From the NCBI GenBank assembly GCA_964633715.1, contig CAZWHQ010000001.1, positions 1 to 64,000 on the forward strand: DNA of 64,000 bases. The letters run 5' to 3'. The position numbers were made by a program, and so were the translations under genes. Numbering within the stretch: position 1 is the stretch's first letter; the number at the start of each line of letters is the position of its first letter. Below are positions 55,136-63,640 of the stretch, one piece after another. This stretch comes from JAUWVG01 sp964633715 (GTDB taxonomy: Bacteria > Acidobacteriota > Aminicenantia > Aminicenantales > Aminicenantaceae). Under the pieces are notes generated by a model. That model made no database searches and was not told the origin of the DNA. It saw only the letters and a program-made list of their open reading frames with translations.

Positions 55136-57259
55136 ATGAAGCGGCTCAAACAAAAACAGTTCAGGATTCTTTTTCTTTTTATCCTTGGGATTGCGATTCC
55201 AAGTTTGCTGCTCGGCTATCTGGCTTTTCGGGGAATCCGGAACGATCAAGCCCTGCTGGAAAGGGAAAAGAGGAGAGATCTTCAGAATTTGGCGGATACC
55301 ATAACCGGAAAAATTGAAAATAAAATATTTCAAACCGAACGATCTTTTATAGAATTGGTTGCTGAGGTTCCTGCAACTGAGATTTCAGCTCTTAATCAGA
55401 CACTTACTACATTCAAAGAACAAAATCCTCTAGTGAAAGATCCGTTTATTCTCGAGACTGAGAGAGGAATCCAACTACCTGCTGCAAAGCTCTTGTATTT
55501 GCCCGATGGAAGTGTCGAAGCTCTTACTTCTCCTTCGCTCCCCTCCGATTTGTCAAAAATTTACTTTGACGGGCAGGAGGCAGAATTTCAGCAGAAAAAC
55601 TTCCCGAAAGCTCTTTCCTTATACCGTCAAGCCTTTAACCTGGCTTCTGACAGGAGGGCCAAAGGAGAATTGCTGAATGCAGTCGCGAGAGTTCAGAAAA
55701 AATCTGCCTTGTTTCAAGAAGCCCTCGATACATACCAGATTATTGCTAAAGAATACGGTCAGGAGAGGCTTTTATCAGGTGTTTCTTTAGGGATTGCTGT
55801 AAATTTAGAAGTTGGTTCGCTGTATCTTCTGCTGGATAATCCACTCAGCGCAGGGCAAACACTCGTTGATCTATTCGAGACTTTACTGCAAGGCGTCTGG
55901 ATATTGGAGAGGGCACAGTACAGCTATTTTGTCCCTAGCTTAAAGGGATCTCTCGACGGAATCTTTTCGCAGTCTCAAGTTTCCCCCGAGCTTGAATCTT
56001 TAAAAAAGAATTTTCAGCAGTTAGCGGAGGCAGAAAAGGAACAAATAGAAAGAACAGAAAAACTGCTCGTTTTCCTAGAAAAAGCCGCCTCGGATTTACA
56101 GCCTCGATTGGCTCAAGAATCCGGATGGACACAAAACAGGACAAAGAGAGTTGCTTTGGAGATCGACCGTCACTCTTTTCTGACGATATTATTCAAGGAT
56201 GATGTTGATCTGAAAAACCAATACAGCAGGAATTGGGGATTATTAATTGATCAAAAGTCACTCACTTCAGAAATTGAAAAAAGTATTTTAGATAATCTTA
56301 ACTCTTCAAAAAAAATCGGGTGGATGGTCCGAGATAGAGAAGGCCTTGCTATTTTGAGTTCTGAAGTTTTTCCTGTGGGGTCAATTAATGTCCGAACGAA
56401 TTTCCATGGAAATTTTCCTGAAGGTCAGTTGGAGCTTTCTCAACAGGATCCTCGACTTTTTGAGAATTTTCTCACTTCTAAACGAGGCATCTATTTTTTT
56501 ATGTTCCTTCTGATTGGGGGTATTCTTATTTTCGGTTCCATCCTTATAGTCCGGACCGTTTCGCATGAGCTTGAATTAGCCCGTATGAAATCTGATTTTG
56601 TCTCCACTATTTCTCACGAATTTAAAAGCCCGCTCACATCCATCCGCCAGCTCGCTGAGATGCTGCAGTCGGGGCGGGTTCCCTCAGATAAGCGCCGCCA
56701 GAAGTATTATGATGTTCTGGTCGAACAGAGCGAAAGATTGACCCTCCTCACAGATAATGTTTTGAGTTTTGCCAAAATGGAGGAGGGGAAAAAGAGTTTT
56801 GTGTTTGAGAGTTTGGATGTGGGAACTCTGCTGGAAGATATCGTGTCTGCCTTCCAGGACAGAATCTCCCATGAGAATTTTAACCTGGAGCTGGATATAA
56901 GGGAATCCTTACCCTCCATATCTGCGGATGGATCTGCCCTCACTCAAGCCATCAATAATCTCATCGACAACGCTATCAAATACTCCGGGGAGACCGCAAA
57001 GGCAAAAATCTATTCGTTTGTTGAAGAAAATAATTTAATCATTGCTGTTGAGGATTTTGGCTTTGGGATTCGGAATGAGGACGTCGATAAGGTTTTTGAC
57101 CGTTTTTATAGGGGAGGAGATGAATTAACCCGGACAATCAAAGGCAGCGGATTAGGGCTGACACTGGTCAAACAAATTGTGGAGGCCCATAAAGGATCTG
57201 TTTCTGTGAAAAGTGAACCGGGCCGGGGCAGCACTTTTTTTATCAAACTGCCTCTCTAA
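55136..57259 (+). CDS. Module 5 membrane sensor histidine kinase with TPR-like sensor
   Basis: A 707-residue paralogue. TM1 about 11-31; sensor domain 32-452 with two TPR-like units (AEFQQKNFPKALSLYRQAF and NAVARVQKKSALFQEALDTY); TM2 about 453-472. The phosphoacceptor is H494 in ISHEFKSPL, where the usual Thr is Ser. ATPase motifs are DNAIKYSGE, DFGFGI and GSGLGLTL. It precedes the regulator gene by 14 bases. Confidence 0.9.
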   Translation: MKRLKQKQFRILFLFILGIAIPSLLLGYLAFRGIRNDQALLEREKRRDLQNLADTITGKIENKIFQTERSFIELVAEVPATEISALNQTLTTFKEQNPLVKDPFILETERGIQLPAAKLLYLPDGSVEALTSPSLPSDLSKIYFDGQEAEFQQKNFPKALSLYRQAFNLASDRRAKGELLNAVARVQKKSALFQEALDTYQIIAKEYGQERLLSGVSLGIAVNLEVGSLYLLLDNPLSAGQTLVDLFETLLQGVWILERAQYSYFVPSLKGSLDGIFSQSQVSPELESLKKNFQQLAEAEKEQIERTEKLLVFLEKAASDLQPRLAQESGWTQNRTKRVALEIDRHSFLTILFKDDVDLKNQYSRNWGLLIDQKSLTSEIEKSILDNLNSSKKIGWMVRDREGLAILSSEVFPVGSINVRTNFHGNFPEGQLELSQQDPRLFENFLTSKRGIYFFMFLLIGGILIFGSILIVRTVSHELELARMKSDFVSTISHEFKSPLTSIRQLAEMLQSGRVPSDKRRQKYYDVLVEQSERLTLLTDNVLSFAKMEEGKKSFVFESLDVGTLLEDIVSAFQDRISHENFNLELDIRESLPSISADGSALTQAINNLIDNAIKYSGETAKAKIYSFVEENNLIIAVEDFGFGIRNEDVDKVFDRFYRGGDELTRTIKGSGLGLTLVKQIVEAHKGSVSVKSEPGRGSTFFIKLPL

Positions 57260-57273
57260 CCAAAGGAATAAGA

Positions 57274-57954
57274 ATGGAAAAAATATTAATCATTGAAGAC
57301 GAAGAAAGCATTCTGATGGCATTGGAAGATAACCTAAAGCTTGAAGGATATGTCGTGTCCAGCGCCCCAGATGGAGAGGTGGGGCTTTCCAAAGTGTTAG
57401 AAAATAATTACGACCTCATTATCCTCGATATCATGCTTCCCAAGATGAATGGTTTTGATGTCTGTAAACGGATTCGCCAAGAGGGGATATCGACACCCAT
57501 TTTGATGCTGACGGCCAAGAGCCAGGAGATCGATAAAGTTTTAGGTTTGGAATTAGGGGCCGATGATTATGTCACAAAACCTTTCAGTCCCCGGGAGCTT
57601 CTCGCCCGTGTAAAAGCCCTTTTGAGACGAGCAAAACCTCAAGATCAAGGAATAGCATTATTTAGTTTTGGAGATATGGAGATTGATTTTAAGAAGTATG
57701 AAATAAAGAAAAAAGGGAAGCAAATCTATCTGACTGCCCTTGAGTTTGCTCTTCTTCATTTTCTTGTCAAGTTTGATGGAAAAGTGGTGTCTCGTGACGC
57801 GATTTTGGATGAAGTCTGGGGAGACGATGTTTTTGTCCAACCCCGGACAGTGGATAAACACATATCTGAATTGCGGAAAAAGATCGAAGACAATCCGGCC
57901 AATCCGAGATTTATTGTAGGTGTACGGAGTATAGGATATAAATTTACAAAGTGA
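57274..57954 (+). CDS. Module 5 OmpR-family response regulator
   Basis: A 226-residue regulator with phosphoacceptor D52 in ILDIMLP, KPF lysine, and an OmpR winged helix ending TVDKHISELRKKIE and SIGYKF. The box for the propeller gene begins on the base after its stop. Confidence 0.94.
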   Translation: MEKILIIEDEESILMALEDNLKLEGYVVSSAPDGEVGLSKVLENNYDLIILDIMLPKMNGFDVCKRIRQEGISTPILMLTAKSQEIDKVLGLELGADDYVTKPFSPRELLARVKALLRRAKPQDQGIALFSFGDMEIDFKKYEIKKKGKQIYLTALEFALLHFLVKFDGKVVSRDAILDEVWGDDVFVQPRTVDKHISELRKKIEDNPANPRFIVGVRSIGYKFTK

Positions 57955-57998
57955 CGTCATGGTATCTTCACACAACAAGTATAAACGCGTCATGATTT
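57955..57998 (+). promoter_or_regulatory. Module 5 propeller box: 11-bp phased repeats
   Basis: TTCACAC at 57967 matches the module 5 kinase box exactly; GTCATGG at 57956 and GTCATGA at 57989 are weaker units on the same 11-bp phase, with AGTATAA at 57978 between them. Confidence 0.5.
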
Positions 57999-58060
57999 GG
58001 AAACTCTTTTGGCGTATCTTTCCTTATGATGAAACAATCAAAAAAAAGGAGGTTTTAATC

Positions 58061-60148
58061 ATGAGGTCAAATCGTTTTTTTATCAGTGTGAGTATTGCGA
58101 TGATGGCGTTTTTATCTTTGGGTTTTTCCCAACAGAGTGCAGAACAGCTGTTCCAGGCAGGGATTTATCAGGAAGAAATGGCTGGAAATCTGGAAAAGGC
58201 CATCACAACTTATGAGCAAATCATTAAGGAATTTCCAGACAACCGGGAGGTTGCAGCCAAAGCTTTTTTCCACATCGGTCTTTGTTATGAAAAATTAGGA
58301 TTAGAAGGTGCCCTCAAAGCCTACGAGGAAGTGATCAGCAACTACGGGGATCAAAAGGATGTTGTCGCTCAAGCAAAAGAGCGGCTTTCCAAATTAGAAC
58401 AATTATTTGTGAAATCTAAAGAACCGGAAGGAATCAAGATCAAACAAATCTGGAAAAAGCCATATACAGATTTCTTAGGAACAGTTTCTTCAGATGGGAG
58501 GTTTCACTCTTATACTGATTGGGGCAAGGGAGATGTGGCCGTCCAAGATATTAAAAACGGAGACATACGGTTGCTCACAGATGAAGCGACCTATGAAACT
58601 CCTCAACAATTTGCGATTGGAACGGCGATTTCTAAAAATGGTAAAAAAGTCGCTTATTCCTGGTGGGCCCCAAAATCTCAAGATTTATATCTTGTTGATG
58701 TGGACAATCCAGTCCCAAGACTTATTTTTGGGCAAGAAGAGGGGGAAGTGTACCCTGTAGCATGGCTTTCGGATAGGGAACTTATTGTCGGTAAATACAT
58801 TACAAAGAACATGTCTGTTGAAATCACGTTTTTAAACATTTCAAATGGAACACAACGGGTTCTGAAGACTGTCGATTTTCCGAGGGGTTTCCTGCGCTTG
58901 TCCTGCTCTCCTGACGAAAAATTTATTGCTTATGATGTTGTGAATAAAACGGATAAGGAGAATGTGCATTCAGACATCAATATTTTAGCGGCGGATGGAG
59001 GCAGTGAATATTCTCTTGTGAATCATCCTGCAAATGATCATGTGCTTGGTTGGGTGCCGGGCAGAAAAGAATTATTGTTTATTAGCGATCGTTCCGGGTC
59101 CTGGGACTTGTGGGCCATACCTGTGTACTTTGGTAGATCTTCCGGACCGGCTCAGCGAATATATACCGATATAGGTGATGTGTTTCCGGTAGGTTATGCA
59201 CAAAACGGAGACTGTTTTTTCGGATTTTCCAGGCGAAGTTTTAATGCTGCCCTCGTACCCCTTAACAGTGATACAGGTGAGTTGGATGTGGCATCAGGTA
59301 AATCTTTATTGGGTTCTACCTATTGGATGAAATGGTCTCCGGATGGGCAATATCTGATTAGAGGTGGAAATATTGTTAATTTACAAACCGGTGAAGAGAG
59401 CAAATATGGGGAAAGCATGTCGAGGATTATGTCCCCTCGCTGGTCCCCTGACGGAAAATCGATTCTAATAGTTGGGATAGTTGGGAATGATAAAAATAGA
59501 CCCATTTCTAACGATAATAAAGGGGGCATCTACTCGATTGATGTGAAAACAGGCCAAACAACCGAAATTCTTCTTCTATCGGACTATAAATATAACAAAC
59601 CTGATGATGATGCTTTTCCTCTTTCAGAAATTCAATGGTCTTTGGATGGGAAGAGTATTTTCTATCTGTTTTTTAAAGACCGCCTGGTTAAATATGATTT
59701 GGAAACGGGTGAAGACAAGATTCTCTACAAACAGGTTCATTTCGACAGAGGGAGTTTGTCACGTTCTCCCGATGGGAAAAGATTAATCTTTGCAGCCAGA
59801 TCTCCGGAACAAAAGAAAAGCCGTCTTTTTATGATATCTGTCGAAGGGGGGCAAGAACAAGAGTTGTGTACGACTCAGGAAGCTGACAATTTTTATGGGG
59901 CTCTATATTCACCCGATGGCAAATATATATATTTTACTGAAAGACAAGAAGGAACACATTTATGGCGAATACCTGCAGAAGGGGGGACACCTCAAAAAGT
60001 CTGGCACACAGAGAACAATGCTGAAATATTCGACATTCATCCAAATGGAAATCAAATAGCTCTTTCCATCCGTGAACGGACGACAGTAATCAGAGTGATT
60101 GAAAACCTGGTTCAGGAGCTTGAAAAACTCGATAAAGGAAATAAATAA
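58061..60148 (+). CDS. Module 5 secreted TPR/TolB-like beta-propeller protein
   Basis: A 695-residue exported paralogue. The frame is open from 57959, but ATG 58061 has AAAGGAGG upstream and starts the signal peptide (about 1-21). TPR units lie at 25-110 (AAKAFFHIGLCYEKLG). Propeller strands include WSPDGQYLIRGG, WSPDGKSILIVG, RSPDGKRLIFAA and YSPDGKYIYFTE. It is the most diverged copy: the ENFLPKT tail is replaced by IENLVQELEKLDKGNK. Confidence 0.85.
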   Translation: MRSNRFFISVSIAMMAFLSLGFSQQSAEQLFQAGIYQEEMAGNLEKAITTYEQIIKEFPDNREVAAKAFFHIGLCYEKLGLEGALKAYEEVISNYGDQKDVVAQAKERLSKLEQLFVKSKEPEGIKIKQIWKKPYTDFLGTVSSDGRFHSYTDWGKGDVAVQDIKNGDIRLLTDEATYETPQQFAIGTAISKNGKKVAYSWWAPKSQDLYLVDVDNPVPRLIFGQEEGEVYPVAWLSDRELIVGKYITKNMSVEITFLNISNGTQRVLKTVDFPRGFLRLSCSPDEKFIAYDVVNKTDKENVHSDINILAADGGSEYSLVNHPANDHVLGWVPGRKELLFISDRSGSWDLWAIPVYFGRSSGPAQRIYTDIGDVFPVGYAQNGDCFFGFSRRSFNAALVPLNSDTGELDVASGKSLLGSTYWMKWSPDGQYLIRGGNIVNLQTGEESKYGESMSRIMSPRWSPDGKSILIVGIVGNDKNRPISNDNKGGIYSIDVKTGQTTEILLLSDYKYNKPDDDAFPLSEIQWSLDGKSIFYLFFKDRLVKYDLETGEDKILYKQVHFDRGSLSRSPDGKRLIFAARSPEQKKSRLFMISVEGGQEQELCTTQEADNFYGALYSPDGKYIYFTERQEGTHLWRIPAEGGTPQKVWHTENNAEIFDIHPNGNQIALSIRERTTVIRVIENLVQELEKLDKGNK

Positions 60149-60199
60149 CTCCGTATTTTTATGCTGATTTTCAATTAACCCACAAAAGGGGGATTTATA

Positions 60200-60229
60200 G
60201 GGACGGCTCTTTTGAGCCGCCCTTTTTTC
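60200..60229 (+). terminator. Rho-independent terminator after module 5
   Basis: CGGCTC and GAGCCG pair around TTTT, extended by GGG and CCC beyond a bulged A, followed by six Ts. Its upstream flank, ACAAAAGGGGGATTTATAG, matches the trailer of module 1. Confidence 0.8.
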
Positions 60230-60361
60230 TTTAATAGCTCAAAAATTTTTAATATTTTGTTTCTTTGCGGGAAATATTCGTCTTTATATCGTCTAGATTA
60301 ATGGAGATGAGATTTGTTCAGAAGATCAAGGTTTTCTATCACATCAACCTCCTTGTTTGTG

Positions 60362-60397
60362 TTGAAAAGGCACGAAATATGTGTATAATATGTGTAT
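60362..60397 (+). promoter_or_regulatory. Promoter and operator of the RelE-like toxin-antitoxin pair
   Basis: TTGAAA (60362-60367), 16 bases and a consensus TATAAT (60384-60389). ATGTGTAT at 60379 and 60390, 11 bp apart, overlap the -10 and probably bind the antitoxin. Confidence 0.6.
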
Positions 60398-60423
60398 GAA
60401 GATGGAAGATTGGGAGGTTTGAC

Positions 60424-60648
60424 ATGCAGACCAGGCACAACATCACTTTGGACGAAGAAGTTTCTCGAGAACTAGAGACTATGGCTAAAGAGCTGGGTGA
60501 AAAGAAGAGCAAAATCATAGAAAAGGCTCTTACCGTCTATTTTGACCTTCTGGATATCAAGCTTGCCGAAAAAAGAATGAAGGAGCTGGGAAAGGACCAC
60601 GATAAACTTATCGATGCTGAGGAGGTTTGGAAAAAGCTTGGAATCTAA
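60424..60648 (+). CDS. Ribbon-helix-helix antitoxin
   Basis: A 74-residue protein. RHNITLDEEVSRELETMAKE and KKSKIIEKALTVYFD form a ribbon-helix-helix domain, and the charged C-terminus would contact the toxin. Its stop is two bases before the toxin ATG. Confidence 0.85.
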   Translation: MQTRHNITLDEEVSRELETMAKELGEKKSKIIEKALTVYFDLLDIKLAEKRMKELGKDHDKLIDAEEVWKKLGI

Positions 60649-60650
60649 AA

Positions 60651-60923
60651 ATGTATCGACTTAAATTTCTTGAAAAAGCGATTGAAGACCTTGAGAATAT
60701 CAATGGAGCGAATCAAATAATCATAAAAGAGAAACTTCTCATACTGGCTAAAAATCCCGAAGTTTTAAAAAACAATATAAAAAGATTGAGCGGGATAAAA
60801 GAAGAATTTTACAGATTAAGAGTTGGGAGCTATCGGATTATTTTTAAAAAGGAAAGAGAAGAGCTTCTCATTGTAATCATAAGAATTGGACACAGGAAAG
60901 AAATCTACTTTTTACTAAAATAG
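60651..60923 (+). CDS. RelE/ParE-family toxin
   Basis: A 90-residue RelE-fold protein. MYRLKFLEKAIEDLENI, IKRLSGIKEEFYRLRVGSYRIIFK and IRIGHRKEIYF are the family blocks, including the RxGxYR segment. RelE toxins cut mRNA on the ribosome; ParE toxins act on gyrase. The open frame extends to 60627, but ATG 60651 fits the antitoxin stop. Confidence 0.87.
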   Translation: MYRLKFLEKAIEDLENINGANQIIIKEKLLILAKNPEVLKNNIKRLSGIKEEFYRLRVGSYRIIFKKEREELLIVIIRIGHRKEIYFLLK

Positions 60924-60927
60924 CCTT

Positions 60928-60960
60928 CTTCACACAATCTTCACACAAACGTCAAGAGTA
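60928..60960 (+). promoter_or_regulatory. Orphan 11-bp repeat box, module 5 type
   Basis: TTCACAC at 60929 and 60940 and GTCAAGA at 60951, 11 bp apart. The first 19 bases are identical to the module 5 kinase box. No kinase gene follows: a reverse-strand gene ends 4 bases on. Confidence 0.55.
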
Positions 60961-60964
60961 GTAT

Positions 60965-61213
60965 CTATTTGACTGAGGAGCGTGTGAAAACGGTCCACCG
61001 GAAAAACTCAGTCATATCTTTTTTGCCGATCGCTGCCCGAACTTCAATATATCCGAGAAAAAGAATCAGCATCCCGACAATCCGGATCCAGACCTCACTA
61101 GTTTCTGGGACATTAAATATTCTTAAAAGGACATTGGGAGCCACCACAAGAGTAGCCCCTAATAACAAAACGTAGATCCCAAAAAAGAAAACACTTTTTG
61201 CCGCTCGGTTCAT
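60965..61213 (-). CDS. Small membrane protein, apparently truncated at the C-terminus
   Basis: An 82-residue protein with two hydrophobic helices (about 6-26 and 43-62). The sequence NVPETSEVWIRIVGM and FFRWTVFTR resembles small integral-membrane proteins that usually continue for about 40-50 residues past this point. Here the frame ends SSVK and stops beside the orphan repeat box. The likeness is from memory, and loss of the C-terminal helices is inferred. Confidence 0.6.
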   Translation of the reverse strand: MNRAAKSVFFFGIYVLLLGATLVVAPNVLLRIFNVPETSEVWIRIVGMLILFLGYIEVRAAIGKKDMTEFFRWTVFTRSSVK

Positions 61214-61244
61214 TTCCCCCCTCCTTGTAAAATTAAAATATTGC

Positions 61245-61856
61245 TTATTTTTTATCGAAATCTTCCAGATATGTTTTTGTGTCCATCACTTTGGCGTAAT
61301 AGCCAGAAAGAGAAGCGAGGGTGGAATTGTGGACAGCTTCAGCAGAAATTTTGATGCCGTTAAACTCCAGAGCTCGGGTTGTACAGGCATCCTCAATAAG
61401 AGTGATTTCGAAGCCATAATCTGAGGCAGCACGGACAGCGGCTTCAACACACATGTGGGTCATCATTCCGCATATGACCAGATTTTTGATTTTATGTTTC
61501 CTGAGATAATCTAAAAGATCTGTATCCTTAAAGCTGTTGACGCTGTTCTTGGAGATGACTTTTTCAGTTTCAAGTGGAGTCACATTTTCGTGGATATCTC
61601 CGCCTGTTTTTGAGTTGTGGCGGACATGTATGATCAGTTGATCTTTTTCACGAAAGTGATTTAAAAGTTTTTGAGCATTCAAACTGGCTTTTTCCGGATT
61701 CAAGAGCGGCTGCCTAGAACCTGGAAAATAGAAATATTGAATATCGATGAGCAGAAGGGCAAATTGAGATCCTTCGTTATCTGAGGCATTCATATTCATT
61801 TGAGTGAAGGTGGTAAAGAATATCAAACACAAAACGAGATTCACAGCCTTTTTCAT
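61245..61856 (-). CDS. Secreted isochorismatase-fold cysteine hydrolase
   Basis: A 203-residue protein. The signal peptide is residues 1-24. ALLLIDIQ carries the catalytic Asp and MMTHMCVEAAVRAA the nucleophilic cysteine, with the lysine near HVRHNSKTGG/VISKNSVNSF. It hydrolyses an amide or ester of unknown identity. ATG 61856 has AGGAG eight bases upstream; an open frame runs 12 codons further. Confidence 0.85.
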   Translation of the reverse strand: MKKAVNLVLCLIFFTTFTQMNMNASDNEGSQFALLLIDIQYFYFPGSRQPLLNPEKASLNAQKLLNHFREKDQLIIHVRHNSKTGGDIHENVTPLETEKVISKNSVNSFKDTDLLDYLRKHKIKNLVICGMMTHMCVEAAVRAASDYGFEITLIEDACTTRALEFNGIKISAEAVHNSTLASLSGYYAKVMDTKTYLEDFDKK

Positions 61857-61951
61857 ATTTTTTCTCCTGATTAAACAAGTCAAATTATACAATCGAAATC
61901 ATGATGGTTCAATAGATGTGAGATGAAAAAATCAGAATAGAGATCGTAAGA

Positions 61952-63619
61952 TTATCGACGGTGGATTCCTTTTTTAAAAAAAGTTTCCCTCTGGCTCAGA
62001 ATCCAATTGTTCGGGTCGAGTAAAACAGTGGCGGGTCTTTCTGAAAGGGGGAAAGTATAGAAGTTGAATCTTTTGTCTACCCAAATTATTTTGTGAATGG
62101 GCCCTGAGGAGAGATTTATCTGGAGTTCTATGGGCATTTTAAAGAGGGTGGAATCTTCGTGAAGCTGGTTGATAATGACAATAATTGACCCATCTTTATA
62201 TCCCCAGGCAAATTGATAGGTGGGATATCCCGAACCATAAATCCATTGATCAAAAAACCAGTTTAAATCTTCTCCGTAAACTTGCTCACACACATAAATA
62301 AAATCCTGTGTTGTGGCGTTGGCATAGGCAAAATCCAGCGCATATTTTCTCAATATCGCCCAAAATAAAGTATCCCCTACAACGTATCTCAACATGTGCA
62401 GCACCCAAGCGGCCTTCTCATAAACGATTTCGCAGAAAAGGTGTCCTGAAGGGGGATTGTAGACCGGATGCTCCGGGCCCAAATGTTGAAAGTAAATATC
62501 TTTAAAAACCTGCATCCGTCTTTGAAGGCCCAACGGTCCGGATAAGAATTCAAACCACAATGCGTCGGAATAGGTAGCAAATCCTTCATTGAGCCAGATA
62601 TCATCCCAATCAGCCGGTGTTACCAAGTCTCCCCACCACTGATGGGCCAGTTCATGGGCCATTAACCAGTCATTCTGATGATCTCCCGTAATCGCTCTTG
62701 CTGGGTAAGAGGTGATAGTCTGATGCTCCATTGCCGTTCCTTGGGGAATAGCAGCCATTCCATATTTTTCTTCTAAAAAGGGATATTCTCCAAAAAGCAA
62801 TGAGTAGAATGTGATCATAGGAACTAGGATTGAAAAATCTATTAAGGCTTCGTTGAAATCCTCAGGATAGACGTAGTACAACACATCCATTGATTGGGTT
62901 CCAGAGGAATAGTTGTCTGAGAAAGTAGAGTAGTTTGTACCGGCCACAGATATAAGATAAGTGGCGATGGGGGCATCTTCCTTCCAAAAATAAGTTATTG
63001 TCCCATCCTGGTTGATTTGGGAGTTGATTAAAATTCCGTTTGATGCGACAAAAATGTTTTGGGGGACACGGATTTTTATTTCCGCCGTGGCTTTATCCGA
63101 GGGATGGTCGAAGGATGGAAACCATTCTCTGGCTTCATTGGGTTCGTCCAAGCTCCAGAATATAGGCTGACCATTGTGTGTGGAAAAATTCAATCCAGCT
63201 TGTGGGAGTCCCGAGTAAAAGATCTCGACTTCAAACTCCTGGTTTATATTGGGCGGCTGCGCGAGAAAGATGGTCAAAAGATTTTCGGCATGTGTGAAGG
63301 CAAGTGCGGTTTGGGCCTGTTGTATTTGAGTGACGGTCATGGATGTAGACAGATGAAGAATGATCTGATTCAGGTTGTTGACCAGGCTTTTCGAAAGAAT
63401 TACGGCTTTTCCCCGGATACTTTTTGCTGTCATATTGATGGACCAGTCGAATTGATAATTGAGAACATCAAAATTGTGCTCAATAGACTCGAGAGGGATA
63501 GCCCTTAGGTCGGATCTTTGTACCCGTTTGTAAATAGTGTTGTCTTGAGAGCTAAGAGGAGAAAAGATGATGAAAAGTGATAAAAAGATAAAGAAAAAGA
63601 TACGTCTGTTCTTTATCAT
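61952..63619 (-). CDS. M1-family metallo-aminopeptidase, exported
   Basis: A 555-residue M1 peptidase with a signal peptide (residues 1-25). GTAMEHQTI is the exopeptidase motif (GxMEN variant), HELAHQWW the zinc site, and NEGFA, 18 residues on, holds the third ligand. The C-terminal helical domain of large M1 enzymes is absent, so it is of the short type. It would trim peptides in the periplasm. It lies 21 bases after the partial gene to its right. Confidence 0.92.
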   Translation of the reverse strand: MIKNRRIFFFIFLSLFIIFSPLSSQDNTIYKRVQRSDLRAIPLESIEHNFDVLNYQFDWSINMTAKSIRGKAVILSKSLVNNLNQIILHLSTSMTVTQIQQAQTALAFTHAENLLTIFLAQPPNINQEFEVEIFYSGLPQAGLNFSTHNGQPIFWSLDEPNEAREWFPSFDHPSDKATAEIKIRVPQNIFVASNGILINSQINQDGTITYFWKEDAPIATYLISVAGTNYSTFSDNYSSGTQSMDVLYYVYPEDFNEALIDFSILVPMITFYSLLFGEYPFLEEKYGMAAIPQGTAMEHQTITSYPARAITGDHQNDWLMAHELAHQWWGDLVTPADWDDIWLNEGFATYSDALWFEFLSGPLGLQRRMQVFKDIYFQHLGPEHPVYNPPSGHLFCEIVYEKAAWVLHMLRYVVGDTLFWAILRKYALDFAYANATTQDFIYVCEQVYGEDLNWFFDQWIYGSGYPTYQFAWGYKDGSIIVIINQLHEDSTLFKMPIELQINLSSGPIHKIIWVDKRFNFYTFPLSERPATVLLDPNNWILSQRETFFKKGIHRR

Positions 63620-63640
63620 GATAGTTTCAAATGATCTGAT

